A stretch of DNA of 64,000 nt from Ampelomyces quisqualis. Lineage: Eukaryota > Ascomycota > Dothideomycetes > Pleosporales > Phaeosphaeriaceae. Below are positions 34,094 through 45,635 of the stretch, in pieces. The notes beneath the pieces are model-generated. The model saw only the letters and a program-made list of their open reading frames with translations. It ran no database searches and had not been told where the DNA came from. The stretch lies in the NCBI GenBank assembly GCA_018398575.1, contig JAGTXZ010000005.1, positions 2,232,001 through 2,296,000 of the forward strand. Direction: 5' to 3'. Within the stretch, counting starts at the first letter, position 1, and each line of letters opens with the position of its first letter. The position numbers were made by a program, and so were the translations under genes.

Positions 34094-37000
34094 ATGGCTA
34101 CCAACGGCGTCAAAGCTGAGCCCACCAAGGTCAACATCTTGGGCAAGGACTCGATAGTCGTCGACTATGGGCTGTGGCAGAGCTACATCGCTGAAGATGT
34201 GCTGACTAATATCCCCTCCTCGACCTACGTCCTCATCACCGACACCAACATCGGCCCTCTGTACACGCCCACCTTCGAGCGCTCCTTTGCCGCCGCCGCT
34301 TCCTCCATCTCCCCCCCTCCGCGCCTCCTCACGCACACAATCCCACCCGGCGAGACGTCAAAGTCACGCAACACAAAAGCAGCTGTAGAGGACTGGCTGC
34401 TGTCCCAAGGATGCACGCGCGACACCGTCATAATAGCCCTTGGCGGCGGAGTCATCGGCGACATGATTGGATATGTCGCAGCAACATACATGCGCGGCGT
34501 CAAATTTGTAAACGTGCCTACAACCCTGCTCGCCATGGTCGACTCGAGCATAGGCGGCAAGACAGCCATTGACGTGCCCGCGGGCAAGAACCTCGTGGGC
34601 GCATTCTGGCAGCCGCAGAGGATTTACATTGATCTGCAGTTTCTCGAGTCGCTGCCGAAGCGAGAGGTGACCAATGGCATGGCAGAGGTCATCAAGACGG
34701 CTGCCATCTGGAACGAGGAGGAATTCACCGCCCTCGAAGGCAATGCAGATGCAATCCTGGCCGCAATCGACCAAAAGGCTCCAAACGGGCGTCGGAACTT
34801 TGACAGCATAGCCGCCATCTTGAAGAGGATAGTGCTTGGCTCTGTGCGTGTCAAGGCAGAGGTCGTGTCAGCAGACGAGCGCGAGGGCGGACTGCGCAAC
34901 TTGTTGAACTTCGGACACTCGATCGGCCATGCATACGAAGCCGTCCTCACGCCTCAGATTCTCCACGGAGAATGTGTCGCTATTGGCATGGTCAAGGAGG
35001 CGGAATTGGCTCGCTATCTGGGAGTGCTGGACCCATCTGCGGTAGCGCGCCTGACCAAGTGCATCGCGAGCTACGGACTGCCAACATCGCTCGCAGACAA
35101 GACGGTGCGGAGACGGTCTGCGAACAAGCACTGCCCTGTAGATGAGCTGATCAAGATCATGGCCGTCGATAAAAAGAATGCGGGTGCTGTGAAAAAGATT
35201 GTGCTTTTGTCTGGTATTGGTAGAACGTATGAGAAGAAGGCGAGTTCGGTCGCGGATCGCGACATCAAAATAGCGCTGTCGCCAAGCATCAACGTGCACC
35301 CAGGCGTGCCGTCTGATCTGAACGTCACGTGCACGCCACCTGGATCCAAGAGCGTCTCGAACCGAGTGCTCGTTTTGGCTGCGCTCGGCACTGGCTCCTG
35401 CCGTATCACCAATCTTTTGCACTCGGACGATACCCAAGTCATGTTAGACGCACTCGCCAAGATGCAGGGTGCCAGCTTTGCATGGGAGAATGATGGCAAG
35501 GAGCTGGTGGTAACCGGAAATGGTGGCCAGCTCAAGGCTTCTAGCAACGAGCTCTACCTCGGAAATGCTGGCACTGCAGCTCGCTTCTTGACTTCAGTGA
35601 CTGCGCTATGTCAAGCTCAAGAAGGCACCACATCTACAGTGGTCACTGGAAACGCGCGCATGAAAGAGCGACCAATTGGGCCTCTCGTCAAGTCCCTCCG
35701 TACTATGGGGATTGACATTGACTACCAAGAGCGCGAAGGCAGCCTACCACTACGCATCTCTGCTTGTGGCGGCTTTGGTTCGGACTCGTTCAGCGGCGAG
35801 ATCGAACTCACAGCAAACGTATCCTCACAGTACGTATCCTCGATTCTCCTGAGCGCGCCATACTCCAAGAAACCAGTGACGTTGCGACTGGTGGGCGGGA
35901 AGGTAATCTCGCAACCATACATCGACATGACCATTGCGATGATGGCATCATTCGGCGTGCAGGTCGAGAGGGATCAGAGCGACCCAAACACGTACCGCAT
36001 TCCCAACAAAGCCTACACCAATCCTACAGAGTACGAGGTTGAAAGTGACGCCAGTTCTGCCACGTACCCACTTGCCATCGCAGCCATTACGGGAACAACG
36101 TGTACAGTACCAAACATCGGTTCTGGCTCTCTTCAGGGAGATGCGCGCTTTGCTATTGACGTTCTGAAGCCAATGGGCTGCAAGGTTGAGCAGACGAACA
36201 ACTCTACTACCGTGACAGGCCCACCTCGGGGAGAGCTCAGGGCGGTCAAGGAGATTGATATGGAGCCCATGACTGACGCCTTCCTCACTGCATCGGTATT
36301 GGCAGCGGTATGCGCGTCTAACGGGACATCTAACACCACTCGCATCTATGGTATCGCAAATCAGCGTGTCAAGGAGTGCAACCGTATCCAAGCCATGGAA
36401 GATGAGCTTGCCAAGTTTGGCATCACATGCAAGCAATTCGATGATGGCATTGAGGTAGACGGACGAGCCTACCAGCTAGATGCACCAAAAGCTGGCATTC
36501 ATTGCTACGATGATCACCGTGTAGCGATGAGCTTTGGAGTCCTTTCTCTAGTTGCGCCTGAACCAGTCTTGATCCTCGAGAAGGACTGCACTGGCAAGAC
36601 CTGGCCCGGCTACTGGGACATCCTCAGCCAGCAGTTCAAGGTCGAGCTTAGTGGCATGGAGCTACCTAAACAGTCTCACGGAAAGAAGGCTGCATCTCAA
36701 GGTCAGCAAAAGTCCATTTTCATCATTGGAATGCGCGGTGCTGGTAAAACAACCGCCGGTGGCTGGGCAGCACGTGCCTTGGGCTGGCCACTGATCGATC
36801 TGGATACGGCTCTGGAGGAGTATAAGAAGATGACTATCCCCGAAATCATCAAGACCAATGGCTGGGATGGTTTCCGCAATGCGGAGCTTGAATTGTTGCA
36901 GAGAACCGTCAAAGAGAAGCCAACTGGCCACATCTTTGCTTGCGGTGGCGGTGTCGTCGAGATTCCCGAGGCGCGCAAGATCTTTGTTGACTACCAGAAA

Positions 37001-38904
37001 AGTGGCGGAATTGTGCTCCTTGTCTCGCGGGACATCAACAAGGTCGTGGAGTTCCTGCAGATTGACAAGACCCGACCAGCCTACGTTGAAGACATGATGG
37101 GCGTGTGGCTGAGACGAAAGCCTTGGTATGTCGAGTGCAGCAACTACCGCTTCCATAGCCAAGCCGCAGGTTCGAAAGCTCTTGCTCACACGCAGACGGA
37201 AATTGGCCGTTTCTTGCATACCATCACAGGAAGAAGCTCGGCGCTAAAGACCATCAAGAAGAAGAAGCATTCTTTTTTCGTTTGTTTGTCTGCCCCTAAT
37301 CTGCAACCATGCGCAAAAGACTTACCGGAGATCGTTATTGGTGCGGACGCAGTCGAGCTGAGGGTCGATTTGCTTGAGGATCCGGAAAGCTCCGAGGGAC
37401 TGCCATCGCCCGAGTTTGTCATTGAACAGTTGACGATACTGCGGAATGCAACAACAATACCCGTAATTTTCACCCTTCGAACCAAAGCACAAGGCGGCAA
37501 ATTCCCAGACGAGGCGTACACTGAAGCTCGAGTACTTTACGAAACGGCGATAAGGTTGGGCTGCGAATTTTTGGACTTGGAGATGACGATGCCTGAGGAA
37601 ATTCTGCGCGAAGTCTCCGAGTCCCGCGGCTTCACAGAAATCATCGCTAGTCACCACGACCCCAAGAGCGAGCTCAACTGGAGGAACGGCTCCTGGATGA
37701 AGTACTACACCCGTGCGTTGCAGTATGGCACCGTTATCAAGCTTGTTGGAGTTGCAGAGTCGTTGCAGGACAACTTTGCACTTGCAGAGTTCAAGAGTTG
37801 GGCCGAGACTGCGCATCCCATTCCGCTTGTAGCTATAAACATGGGCGAGCATGGAAAGTTGAGTCGGATATTGAACGGTTTCATGACACCAGTATCGCAT
37901 CCTCTACTACCCTCTGCCACCGCTCCAGGTCAGCTTTCCGCAGCCGACATCCGACGTGGCCTCTCGTTGATGGGTGAAATACCTACCAAGAAGTTCTGCA
38001 TTTTCGGCTCGCCTGTATCACAAAGTCCGAGTCCACGCCTCCACAACCGTTTGTTCCGCGAGACAGGTCTGCCACATGTATACGGTCTGCACGAGACGAG
38101 CGATGCAAGCTCGATCCGTGGCGTTATTCGATCACCAGACTTTGGCGGCGCAAGTGTAACGATCCCACTCAAGCAGGATGTGCTGCCGCTGATCGACGGC
38201 GTTGGCCCGGAGGTCGAAGCCATCGGCGCCCTCAACACAATCGTTCCCGAGACGTCCATCGACGAGAGCACCGGCAAGGAAGTCACACGCCTCATCGGCC
38301 GCAACACTGACTATTTGGGCATGATCCTGATCCTACGAAACACTGGTGCCCATGGCGTTGGCGCGGGTCTCGTTATCGGCGGCGGCGGCACAAGTCGCGC
38401 AGCCATCTATGCACTCAAGGAAATGGGCTACGGACCCATCTACCTGCTCGGCCGCAATACACAGAAGATGCAAACACTGAAAGACGCGTTCTCGGCGTCT
38501 TTTAATTTGCATGTCATTACTTCCCCTGACGACGTTGCATCAATGACGTCCCTCCCCACAGTCGCTATTGGCACTATTCCCGCTGATCAACCCATCGACC
38601 CAACCATTCGCGAGACGTTGTGTCAAATGTTTGAGGCGGCCAAACACGTCAAGACGGAGCGAGGTGAAGAGCGCATCTTGTTGGAAATGGCGTACAAACC
38701 ACCAGTCACGGCGCTGATCCAGTTGGGTCAAGATGCAGGGTGGAAGACGGTAAATGGGCTGGAAGTTCTTGTTGGGCAGGGCGTACATCAGTTTGAGTAC
38801 TGGACGGGCGTCAAGCCATTATACGGTGTTGCTAGGGTAAGTCTGCTGCCGTGATACGCGAGATGAAGCTAATGCGTGAGTAGGATGCTGTTATGAATGG
38901 CTAG
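34094..38904 (+). CDS. ARO1: Pentafunctional AROM polypeptide (shikimate pathway)
   Basis: One fused enzyme for steps two to six of the shikimate pathway to chorismate-type aromatics. Order: 3-dehydroquinate synthase (1-390; LGGGVIGDMIGY, VDSSIGGKTA), EPSP synthase (about 400-850; PGSKSVSNR, GNAGTAARFLT), shikimate kinase with P-loop GMRGAGKTT at 879, type I dehydroquinase (about 1065-1285; AVELRVD, IIASHHDPK, and Lys in TVIKLVGVAE near 1213), shikimate dehydrogenase (from about 1297; FGSPVSQSPSPRLHN, NADP loop GGGGTSRAA). The plain open frame stops at 38854, but a 47-bp intron (38837-38883, GTAAGT...GTAG) splices AR to a last exon encoding DAVMNG and a stop at 38904, giving 1587 residues and a C-terminus like that of relatives. 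All key motifs are intact. The enzyme is cytosolic. Confidence 0.98.
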
Positions 38905-39586
38905 GCGAGTGCCTGGCTGTGTAGACGATTCAATCTCAAATCCGTGCCTGCCTAGACAAATTCCTAGATAATTCATTGCGGTCTTGATTCACCTTGCTCG
39001 TGTAAAGTCCTTCTTCTCCTTCACCTATTCCGCACCCATCACAACACTCCAAGTCAATCCGTCAAGCATCCACCCGTGTCAAGAGTCTAGCGCGTCATCT
39101 CCCACGCTCGGCCGTTCGCATTCAAGCTTTTCATCGGCGCGGCGCGCGGAGTCGTCGGGTTCGATTCGAGTCTCGCTTGCGCTTGCGCTTGCAATTGGTC
39201 GTTTAGTCCGTCTGATGATGTTGGGCGAGGTTGCGGGCAGCAGGCTCGGGGTAGCTGGACGGAAAGAGGAGAATCAAGGCGACGAAGAGGATTCTAGATA
39301 TCGCGGGGCGGAGCCGGGGTGGATTTGCAGAGACATGTTGTCATCACGGGTGTAGGAAGGAAAGAAGGAAAAGGTAAACAATCCACTTTTCTCACAACCT
39401 TCTTTCTCTCCCTTTTTCGCTGCGAGCAACGTCATGGCTTGATGAGTAGAAAATCTATTCACGTACGTGGTTCCCATGGGGTTTTATTTTACTACAGATA
39501 CATACCCGCTGTCTACGAACATGTCCTAATACCCATTTTTTTGTCCATCGTACTTGGGGTTTTTCCTTTCTTTTCCTTGCACAACT
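38905..39586. other. Intergenic region between convergent genes
   Basis: This holds the 3' ends of the AROM gene and of the minus-strand gene that ends at 39587. Short open frames on both strands have no recognisable features. No RNA gene or repeat was seen. Confidence 0.5.
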
Positions 39587-41731
39587 CTACTCCCACGCCC
39601 TCTGGTCTGCGGCTATTTTCCGATCAATAGCCGCGTCCAAACTCGTTTCAATCGCCTTGCTCGGCGTGCGACGCGCATTTAGATCGACGACGGCGCGACC
39701 GATGCCTTTGCTCGCTTTCTGTGTAGCGGGTGTGCGCGTGAGAGCGCGGTCATGTCTGCGTGGGAGGGGAGTATTCGTGTGATGGGCTGATTCGTAGGGA
39801 GGGGTCGTAGGGTGCAGATTGGGAAGTGGGCGAGACGGCGAGGTGAGTTTCGTCGGTGAGCCGGGCGGCGTGTAGCTTTCTGTCTCGATGGGGATGTGTT
39901 TTTTCACTTTTTTCCTCTTGGCTATTTGGGTTGGCGTCATCGTTGTGGCTGTTCGCGCATGGTTAAGGGCCTTGGGACGGGCTGCTGAGTTCCATGCGGC
40001 TACGCGGCTCGCTATGTCTAGAGCGCTGGCGAATACAGGACGGGCTGGATTATCGTGTTGCTTGCGCTGAGGAACTTTGGGTTTGTTCGCGTGGGCTTGC
40101 ACAGTAGAAGGGGAATGGAACATTGAGGACCTGGCGGTTTGTGGAATGCTTCCTGCGGGTTTGGCTTTTGTTGGCGAAGGACGCAGACGCGTAGGTGTGA
40201 AGGTTGGGCCTGGTGTCGCTGGCATCTTCTTCTGTGGTGTTGATGTTTTGGACACTTGGTTTGCCCTTGCGGGAGACGAGCCTTTGGGTGCTCGCAGACA
40301 TGCCGCTAGTCCTCCGGGGACATTTGACGTCGCCAACCCTTCACATATCTCTTTGTCTTCGTAGAAGAAGTCCCGTACACCAGTCTGTCCTTCATTGTCC
40401 CTGTTCACACCAAGCGCACTCCTGGTCACGACCGTTCTGCTCAAGGATTCATTTAGCCTGGCCATCTCTTGCTTCATCGCTGCATGAACTACTGGATCCG
40501 TGCCCACGCGTCGAGTGATTGGCCTTGGAAGCCTCGAAGAAGTTTGATCCGAGTGATGGAACGTGACCTTCCTCTCCGGCTTAGACCTTGCATTTGAGGC
40601 AGATTCGCAGAGGTGTGTGCGCGTGAGTACCGGGAGAGACTGCTGCGTCTTCAGCGTTTTTTGGGGGTTGGTGTTTCTAGTGTCCATGGAGCGTATAATC
40701 TGCGGTGCGTCCTTGAGCCCTGTGATGGGCATGGTGTAATCTAGTTTCACAGCAGCTCGTTTCAGCGGCGTGGGCATGCTATCCAGACCGGGCTGTGCTC
40801 CAACCACGGGAGGCTGAGGAATAGATATCTTCAAGCCAGCCATCATGTCTCGCATGTCAAATGACGGGCCGCGCTTCGGTCGCAGTGGCGTTACACTTGC
40901 GCCTGGACGAGGTTGAAGTGTTGTTGTGTCCTTTACTGCTCCAGCAACATCCTCCTTTTCTTCCTGATCCTTCTGACTGGCGCGCAGAACTGGCTTCGCG
41001 GTTGACGACTTGTTTGTTGATCTCTGGCCGCGCATGGTCTTTTTGGGTGTCGTGACATCTCGAAGCGTTGTGGAAGTCGCGACGGACTTGTTCGGCACCA
41101 CATTCTTTACACAACTTCCGCTTCCCACCTCTACGCCCGTCTTCCTGGGCACACCGTTCGTCTTCTGCGTCCGAACCGGCAATTTCTTCAACATGGGAGC
41201 AGTGTCGGCGTCCGGGTCCAGAACCTCGCCTTTCAAGACGTGCTCCTTCAACGGGCTAGGCGTTCGAGACGCATGACCTGTCTTCTTCGGCGTCGTCGGC
41301 GTCGCTCCTCTTGACCGCACATCTTGATCCATTTTCTTGGGTGTCGAAGTCGGCGATCCCACCCCCTTCCCCACTCCCTTCCCCGGACTCACCTTACTCA
41401 TCGGCAACTCACACGAAAAGTAAAAGGCACCACGCGCGACCTCGAGTTTCTCTTTCGTCGGAATCAGCCGTCCCTTCTCCGGGCTCTGCGTGCGGGGCGG
41501 CGTACGAACGGGCGACGGCGGCATGCCGTCACCTTTGACTTTTCTCAGAAAGCGGGTGCGGAGTGGCGTTGAGTTCTGATGCGGAGATGCATGCTTTCTC
41601 GTCGGGGTTGGTGCGCGCTCAGGTGTACATGGCGAGCGTGGAGCGTGGTTAACATTATTCGCGGGAGTCCGGGCAGAAGATCTAGCCTCATCAAGCCTGG
41701 TCGGCGTGAAAGGGCGCATCATGTGACTCAT
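39587..41731 (-). CDS. Basic, S/T-P-rich disordered protein
   Basis: One frame of 714 residues; the start is at 41731 (MSHMMRPFTPTRLDEARS), though the fourth or fifth residue Met could also serve. The protein is dense in Thr-Pro and Ser-Pro pairs followed by Lys or Arg (SPEKGR, TPKK repeated, TPTRK), the pattern of cyclin-dependent kinase substrates. It is basic and largely disordered, with a short ordered-looking stretch KLEVARGAFYFSCELPMSK near residue 95 and a charged C-terminus (SLDAAIDRKIAADQRAWE). I do not recognise the family. A nuclear, spindle or chromosome role is a guess from the phosphorylation-site pattern only. Confidence 0.75.
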   Translation of the reverse strand: MSHMMRPFTPTRLDEARSSARTPANNVNHAPRSPCTPERAPTPTRKHASPHQNSTPLRTRFLRKVKGDGMPPSPVRTPPRTQSPEKGRLIPTKEKLEVARGAFYFSCELPMSKVSPGKGVGKGVGSPTSTPKKMDQDVRSRGATPTTPKKTGHASRTPSPLKEHVLKGEVLDPDADTAPMLKKLPVRTQKTNGVPRKTGVEVGSGSCVKNVVPNKSVATSTTLRDVTTPKKTMRGQRSTNKSSTAKPVLRASQKDQEEKEDVAGAVKDTTTLQPRPGASVTPLRPKRGPSFDMRDMMAGLKISIPQPPVVGAQPGLDSMPTPLKRAAVKLDYTMPITGLKDAPQIIRSMDTRNTNPQKTLKTQQSLPVLTRTHLCESASNARSKPERKVTFHHSDQTSSRLPRPITRRVGTDPVVHAAMKQEMARLNESLSRTVVTRSALGVNRDNEGQTGVRDFFYEDKEICEGLATSNVPGGLAACLRAPKGSSPARANQVSKTSTPQKKMPATPGPTFTPTRLRPSPTKAKPAGSIPQTARSSMFHSPSTVQAHANKPKVPQRKQHDNPARPVFASALDIASRVAAWNSAARPKALNHARTATTMTPTQIAKRKKVKKHIPIETESYTPPGSPTKLTSPSRPLPNLHPTTPPYESAHHTNTPLPRRHDRALTRTPATQKASKGIGRAVVDLNARRTPSKAIETSLDAAIDRKIAADQRAWE

Positions 41732-42003
41732 CGAATTTGGCTACAGCTACGGGTAAAGTGACTTACGACCGCGATTTTTCAGGACGTTGTGCGAAGTGTG
41801 GATTCATTAGCAGCAGCAGCGAAGAAGTCTTGTTTGGCAACAAAGCGTGTGTGCGACAAACAGCCAGGACCCGCAAACGTGCATGGCGCTGTGAGACATT
41901 GAAATTGCGCGTGGATGCTCGTGCTAAGAGGAAAAGGTGACACGCGATACATGCTATTCAACGTCCCGATATCTACCAGTTCAACCCCCGCATGCAAGCA
42001 CGC

Positions 42004-43441
42004 TCACAACTTCTCCTTCAAGCTCGCCTTCAAGCGCCTCTCGACAGCATCAAGGTACTCGTTCGTTGTGACCCACGCGCTCCTCTCCTTCTTTCCGCAT
42101 GCGAGCGCAAGATCCTTGGTCATAATGCCGTCGTCGTTGACAGTGTCGACGCACGCCCTCTCGAGCTGCTGGGCAAAGACAACGAGCTCGGGGGTGTTGT
42201 CGAGCTCGCCGCGCTTGACGAGACCCTGTGTCCAGGCGTAGATGGAGGCAATGGGGTTGGTTGATGTTTCGCGGCCCCTTTGGTGCTCGCGATAGTGGCG
42301 GGTGACGGTGCCGTGGGCGGCTTCGGCCTCAAAGGTCTTGCCGTCGGGGGTGATGAGGACCGAGGTCATGAGGCCAAGGGAGCCGAAGCCTTGCGCGACA
42401 ATGTCGGACTGGACGTCGCCGTCGTAGTCTGGGGCTGTTAGTCATGCGCCAGACGGAGAATGGCGCGGACGTACTCTTCATGGCGATGATGTAGCCGCCC
42501 TCGCTCTTGATCATCTGCGCAACCATGTCGTCAATCAGGCGGTGCTCGTACCAGATGCCTGCCGCCTCGAACTTGCTCCTGTACTGGGCCTCGTACATGT
42601 CCTGGAAGACGTCCTTGAACTTTCCGTCGTAGGCCTTCAGGATGGTGTTCTTGGTGCTCAGGTACAGCGGCAGCTTCTTGTCGAGCGCCAGCTTGAACGA
42701 CGAGTGCGCAAAGCCCCGGATCGACTCGGTGGTGTTGTACTGGGTCTGGGCGACGCCGCCCTCGGCGGGGAAGTCGTAGACCTTGACGACCTCGGGCTGG
42801 CCGCCCCGGGGGGTGAAGACCATCTCGAGCGTGCCCTCGCCGTCGATGACGCGGTCCTTGGCGCGGTACTGGTCGCCGAATGCGTGGCGGCCGATGATGA
42901 TGGGCCGTTTCCAGCTGGGCACGAGGCGCGGGATGGCGGGGATGACGATGGGCGCGCGGAAGACGGTGCCGCCGCTGTGTGCTGTCAGCGCTGGCCCCCC
43001 ACACAGGCGCCGCGGGCCCTACAGGTGGTTGCGGATGGTGCCGTTGGGCGACAGCCACATCTTCTTGAGCTTGAACTCGGCCACGCGCTGCTCGTCGGGC
43101 GTGATGGTGGCGCACTTGACGCCGACCGAGTACTTCTTGATCGCCTCGGCGGCATCGAGCGTCACGTGGTCGTCGGTCTGGTCGCGGGAGGGCAGGCCGA
43201 GGTCGTAGTACTTGAGGTCGATGTCGAGGTACGGGTGGATGAACTTGTCCTTGATCGTCTGCCAGATGATGCGCGTCATCTCGTCGCCGTCGAGCTCGAC
43301 GACGGGGTTCTTGACCTTGATCTTGCTGATGCCCGTGGAAGACGCCATTCTGCGCTGTGCGGTGGCCGCCTGGGACGATGAGAGCCGTGCAATGCAAGTC
43401 GCAGCGCGCATGGCAGCCGAGGCAGAAGTCGCAGGCCTCAT
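42004..43441 (-). CDS. IDP1: NADP-dependent isocitrate dehydrogenase
   Basis: Oxidatively decarboxylates isocitrate to 2-oxoglutarate with NADP. Exons 43441-43023, 42974-42475 and 42428-42004 give 447 residues. The first splice restores WLSPNGTIRNHL-GGTVFR (isocitrate-binding loop), the second IIAMK-NYDGDVQSD; YEHRLIDDMVAQ and AHGTVTRHYR are also present, so the enzyme looks intact. From 43441 the first 31 residues are Arg/Ser/Ala rich without acids, a typical mitochondrial presequence; an internal ATG at 43348 (MASSTGISKIKV) would give a 416-residue form without it. The open frame extends upstream to an ATG at 43609, but that part is not presequence-like and is probably leader. The C-terminus is KEKL, not a standard peroxisomal signal. 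Confidence 0.95.
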
Positions 43442-43558
43442 GGCGGCAGAAGATGAGTGCGGGCATGGCCCGAGGCATGGAGGAAAAGTCTTTAGTGTCC
43501 GCGGCCCTACGGCCACTCGCGCCGCGGGATTCGTGGAATTGGCTGCTTTGCCGGCTGT

Positions 43559-43684
43559 CACGTGCACTTCTTTCACTCTACAAGTACCGAGTACGGATTT
43601 CCGATACATACCGAGTACGTTACGTTACCCAACGCGGGGCAGCGCCATCACGTGCCGTGCCGGCTGCGTGGACACAGTCACGTG
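43559..43684. promoter_or_regulatory. Three TCACGTG motifs upstream of isocitrate dehydrogenase
   Basis: CACGTG occurs at 43559-43564, 43649-43654 and 43679-43684, each preceded by T on the plus strand. All lie in the short gap between the dehydrogenase start and the 3' end of the next gene, so they sit in the dehydrogenase promoter. The motif is the core of bHLH sites; function is inferred. Confidence 0.5.
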
Positions 43685-43709
43685 ATAGGCTGACTCGTCC
43701 GATGCTTAC

Positions 43710-45005
43710 TTAAGCCACTGGCTGCCTGACATGCATCAGCACACACGGCAGCTCCGCCCTCGTCTCGCCCCTAAACACCTGCACCTCATCAATAAACATG
43801 TTCCCCAACGGCTCCTTGTGCTGTATCAAAAAATACGCAAACCCCTGCACATTCGGCGACCCAAGAATCGCCCGTGTCTCGGGCCAAACGCGCTCAAAAG
43901 TGTGTCCCGGCCAGTCCTCCAGTTTCCATCCATTCGCCTCCAGCGCCCTCTTGATGATCTGCTGCGTTTCCACGTTTGTGATACTCACCGACATGAAGTA
44001 CTTCAGGTGATTGACCCGCGTCTCCAAACTCCACGGTGCTTTGTGCATGGCTTTCCAGATGATCCAGCTCACGTCCGAGAACTGGCTTAGCCTGGGCATC
44101 TCGTCGGCTGGGATCGCGGGAACGCGCTCTTTGGCGGCGTACCGGGGCGATTCGCGGTTCAGCGCAACGAGCACGCCTTGGTCCGCGTTGACGGTGAACG
44201 AGTACGATGCCCCTGTTGCGCGATATGCCGCGTCGCCCATTTGGTACCATTGCCAATTCACGTCGGGAACGCCCGGGTCGTAGGACTGGTGGGCGATGCT
44301 GATCAGTGCGTTCTTGCCGCCTTCGAATTCTGTTGTGTACTGTGCACTGCATTAGTCTACATCGTCAGGCAATGCTTCTGGAAGGAGTGAAAGTGTACAT
44401 CACTGACACCAAGCTCTTTCAACGCCCATCCGATGCCCCAGGTCGAGTACAGGTCGTGGAATGAATCAGCTACTTTGTTCTCGGGAAAAGGATACCAGAA
44501 CCAGTGTGCGAGATCGTCAGTCGTGTCGAATTCACTTTTTGCGCTGCTGCGCATGGGGACGAAAAGGGCACCTGCGTCGATATCGGGAGCTTGCACTGTC
44601 ACGTATCAGCTGTGATGGCCTTCACATCTCGCTTCGGTTACTTACTCCCCCAGCCAAGCGTACATCCTTTGGCTCCCGCTCTGTCCCAAAGGTCATCACT
44701 TGCTGACTGAGTTCCTGGAGGCCGTCTAGGTGGCTGCGGTAATGGCGGGCGCGGTCTCGGTCGTGGATTTGGTGGAGGTGGAGGATCGCCTCCAGTAGAG
44801 AATCGCGCACTGACACGTAAATAGTCGGCTTCATCGTACGCTTGCGAGCAACTTTCCAGGTCAGTATGAAAGCCTCTTGCCAGATCTCCCCGTGTGACGA
44901 GGAGGGCAATGGTTAGACGAACCGTTCGCACGACGTCCCACTAATCGCAACAACCGGGACCGCAAGCGGAAGCGCCAAAAGTACCAGAAGCTCAACTGGT
45001 CGCAT
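43710..45005 (-). CDS. Secreted protein of unknown fungal family (paralogue of 6315-7409)
   Basis: Best model: exons 45005-44923, 44851-44646, 44595-44399 and 44339-43710, 371 residues. The first exon encodes a strong signal peptide (MRPVELLVLLALPLAVPVVA). The frame of exon 2 was set by the paralogue: WDRAGAKG...M-DAG here matches WDKAVCKG...M-AG there. Exon 2 carries a Pro/Arg-rich stretch not seen in the paralogue. The C-terminal half aligns well: SDVSWIIWKAM, WPGHTFE, SPNVQGFAYFLIQHKEPLG, then a final beta-like strand. The first intron (GTTCGT donor, GAAAG acceptor) is the least certain boundary; the others have normal borders. No catalytic motif is recognised. It lies next to the small secreted protein gene at 45636. 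Confidence 0.78.
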
Positions 45006-45635
45006 CAGTGCGGTTGAGAGACGTTACAGTGAGAAAACATCTAGTGAGGTCCAAACTGGAGTAGGGGTCGCTCTTTCCTACGCCCCCACTAGCGCCTTCC
45101 GTTTGACTTCACTTTCACCCAGCCGGACCCATGATCAAACACTCTTGAAAACCCGTAACAAGCACCACACAGCACAAAAATGACGCTTCGCTCCAAAAAC
45201 TATACAGCAGTGAGACATCTGATTACTAAGAAGTATCGAGACATGGCTGTGATACTAAAGCCGTATTTATCAAGGAACATGGAAAAAGAACGCACGCGAG
45301 GAAATGGGACAAGATATGTGCAACGTCATCTCAGAGAACACAAACCACTTCATCATCTCATGCGCGCCAGCAACCTTCTCGGCGATATGTCAAGAGCACT
45401 GAAGAGACGAGCACTTGAGCAATTGGACGGGAAAAGGTCCGAGTAGAGGTTTTTGAATGGAAGTCATTTGCATAATGTTGTAGTTGGTGACCAACGACAC
45501 AGACAATACCCATTCTCAAACTACTAGAATAGCCTTGTATTGACTGCCTGCCGTGTCCAAGTCCAACAAGACCACCGTCTCCAACACCCATGCTCCCACA
45601 TATCCCTTCGTCTTCAACCCTCCCCATCCCAAACC
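45006..45635. other. Intergenic region with one doubtful small frame
   Basis: This separates the signal-peptide exon of one secreted-protein gene from the end of the next. A plus-strand frame at 45180-45446 (88 residues, basic, starting in an AAAATG context) has no known motif, no signal peptide and no support from neighbours; I do not call it a gene. No RNA or repeat was seen. Confidence 0.45.

Noticed and set aside
45180..45446. 88-codon basic plus-strand frame
   Set aside because: A fair start context but no known family, no supporting neighbour and no extension by splicing; left as uncertain intergenic DNA.
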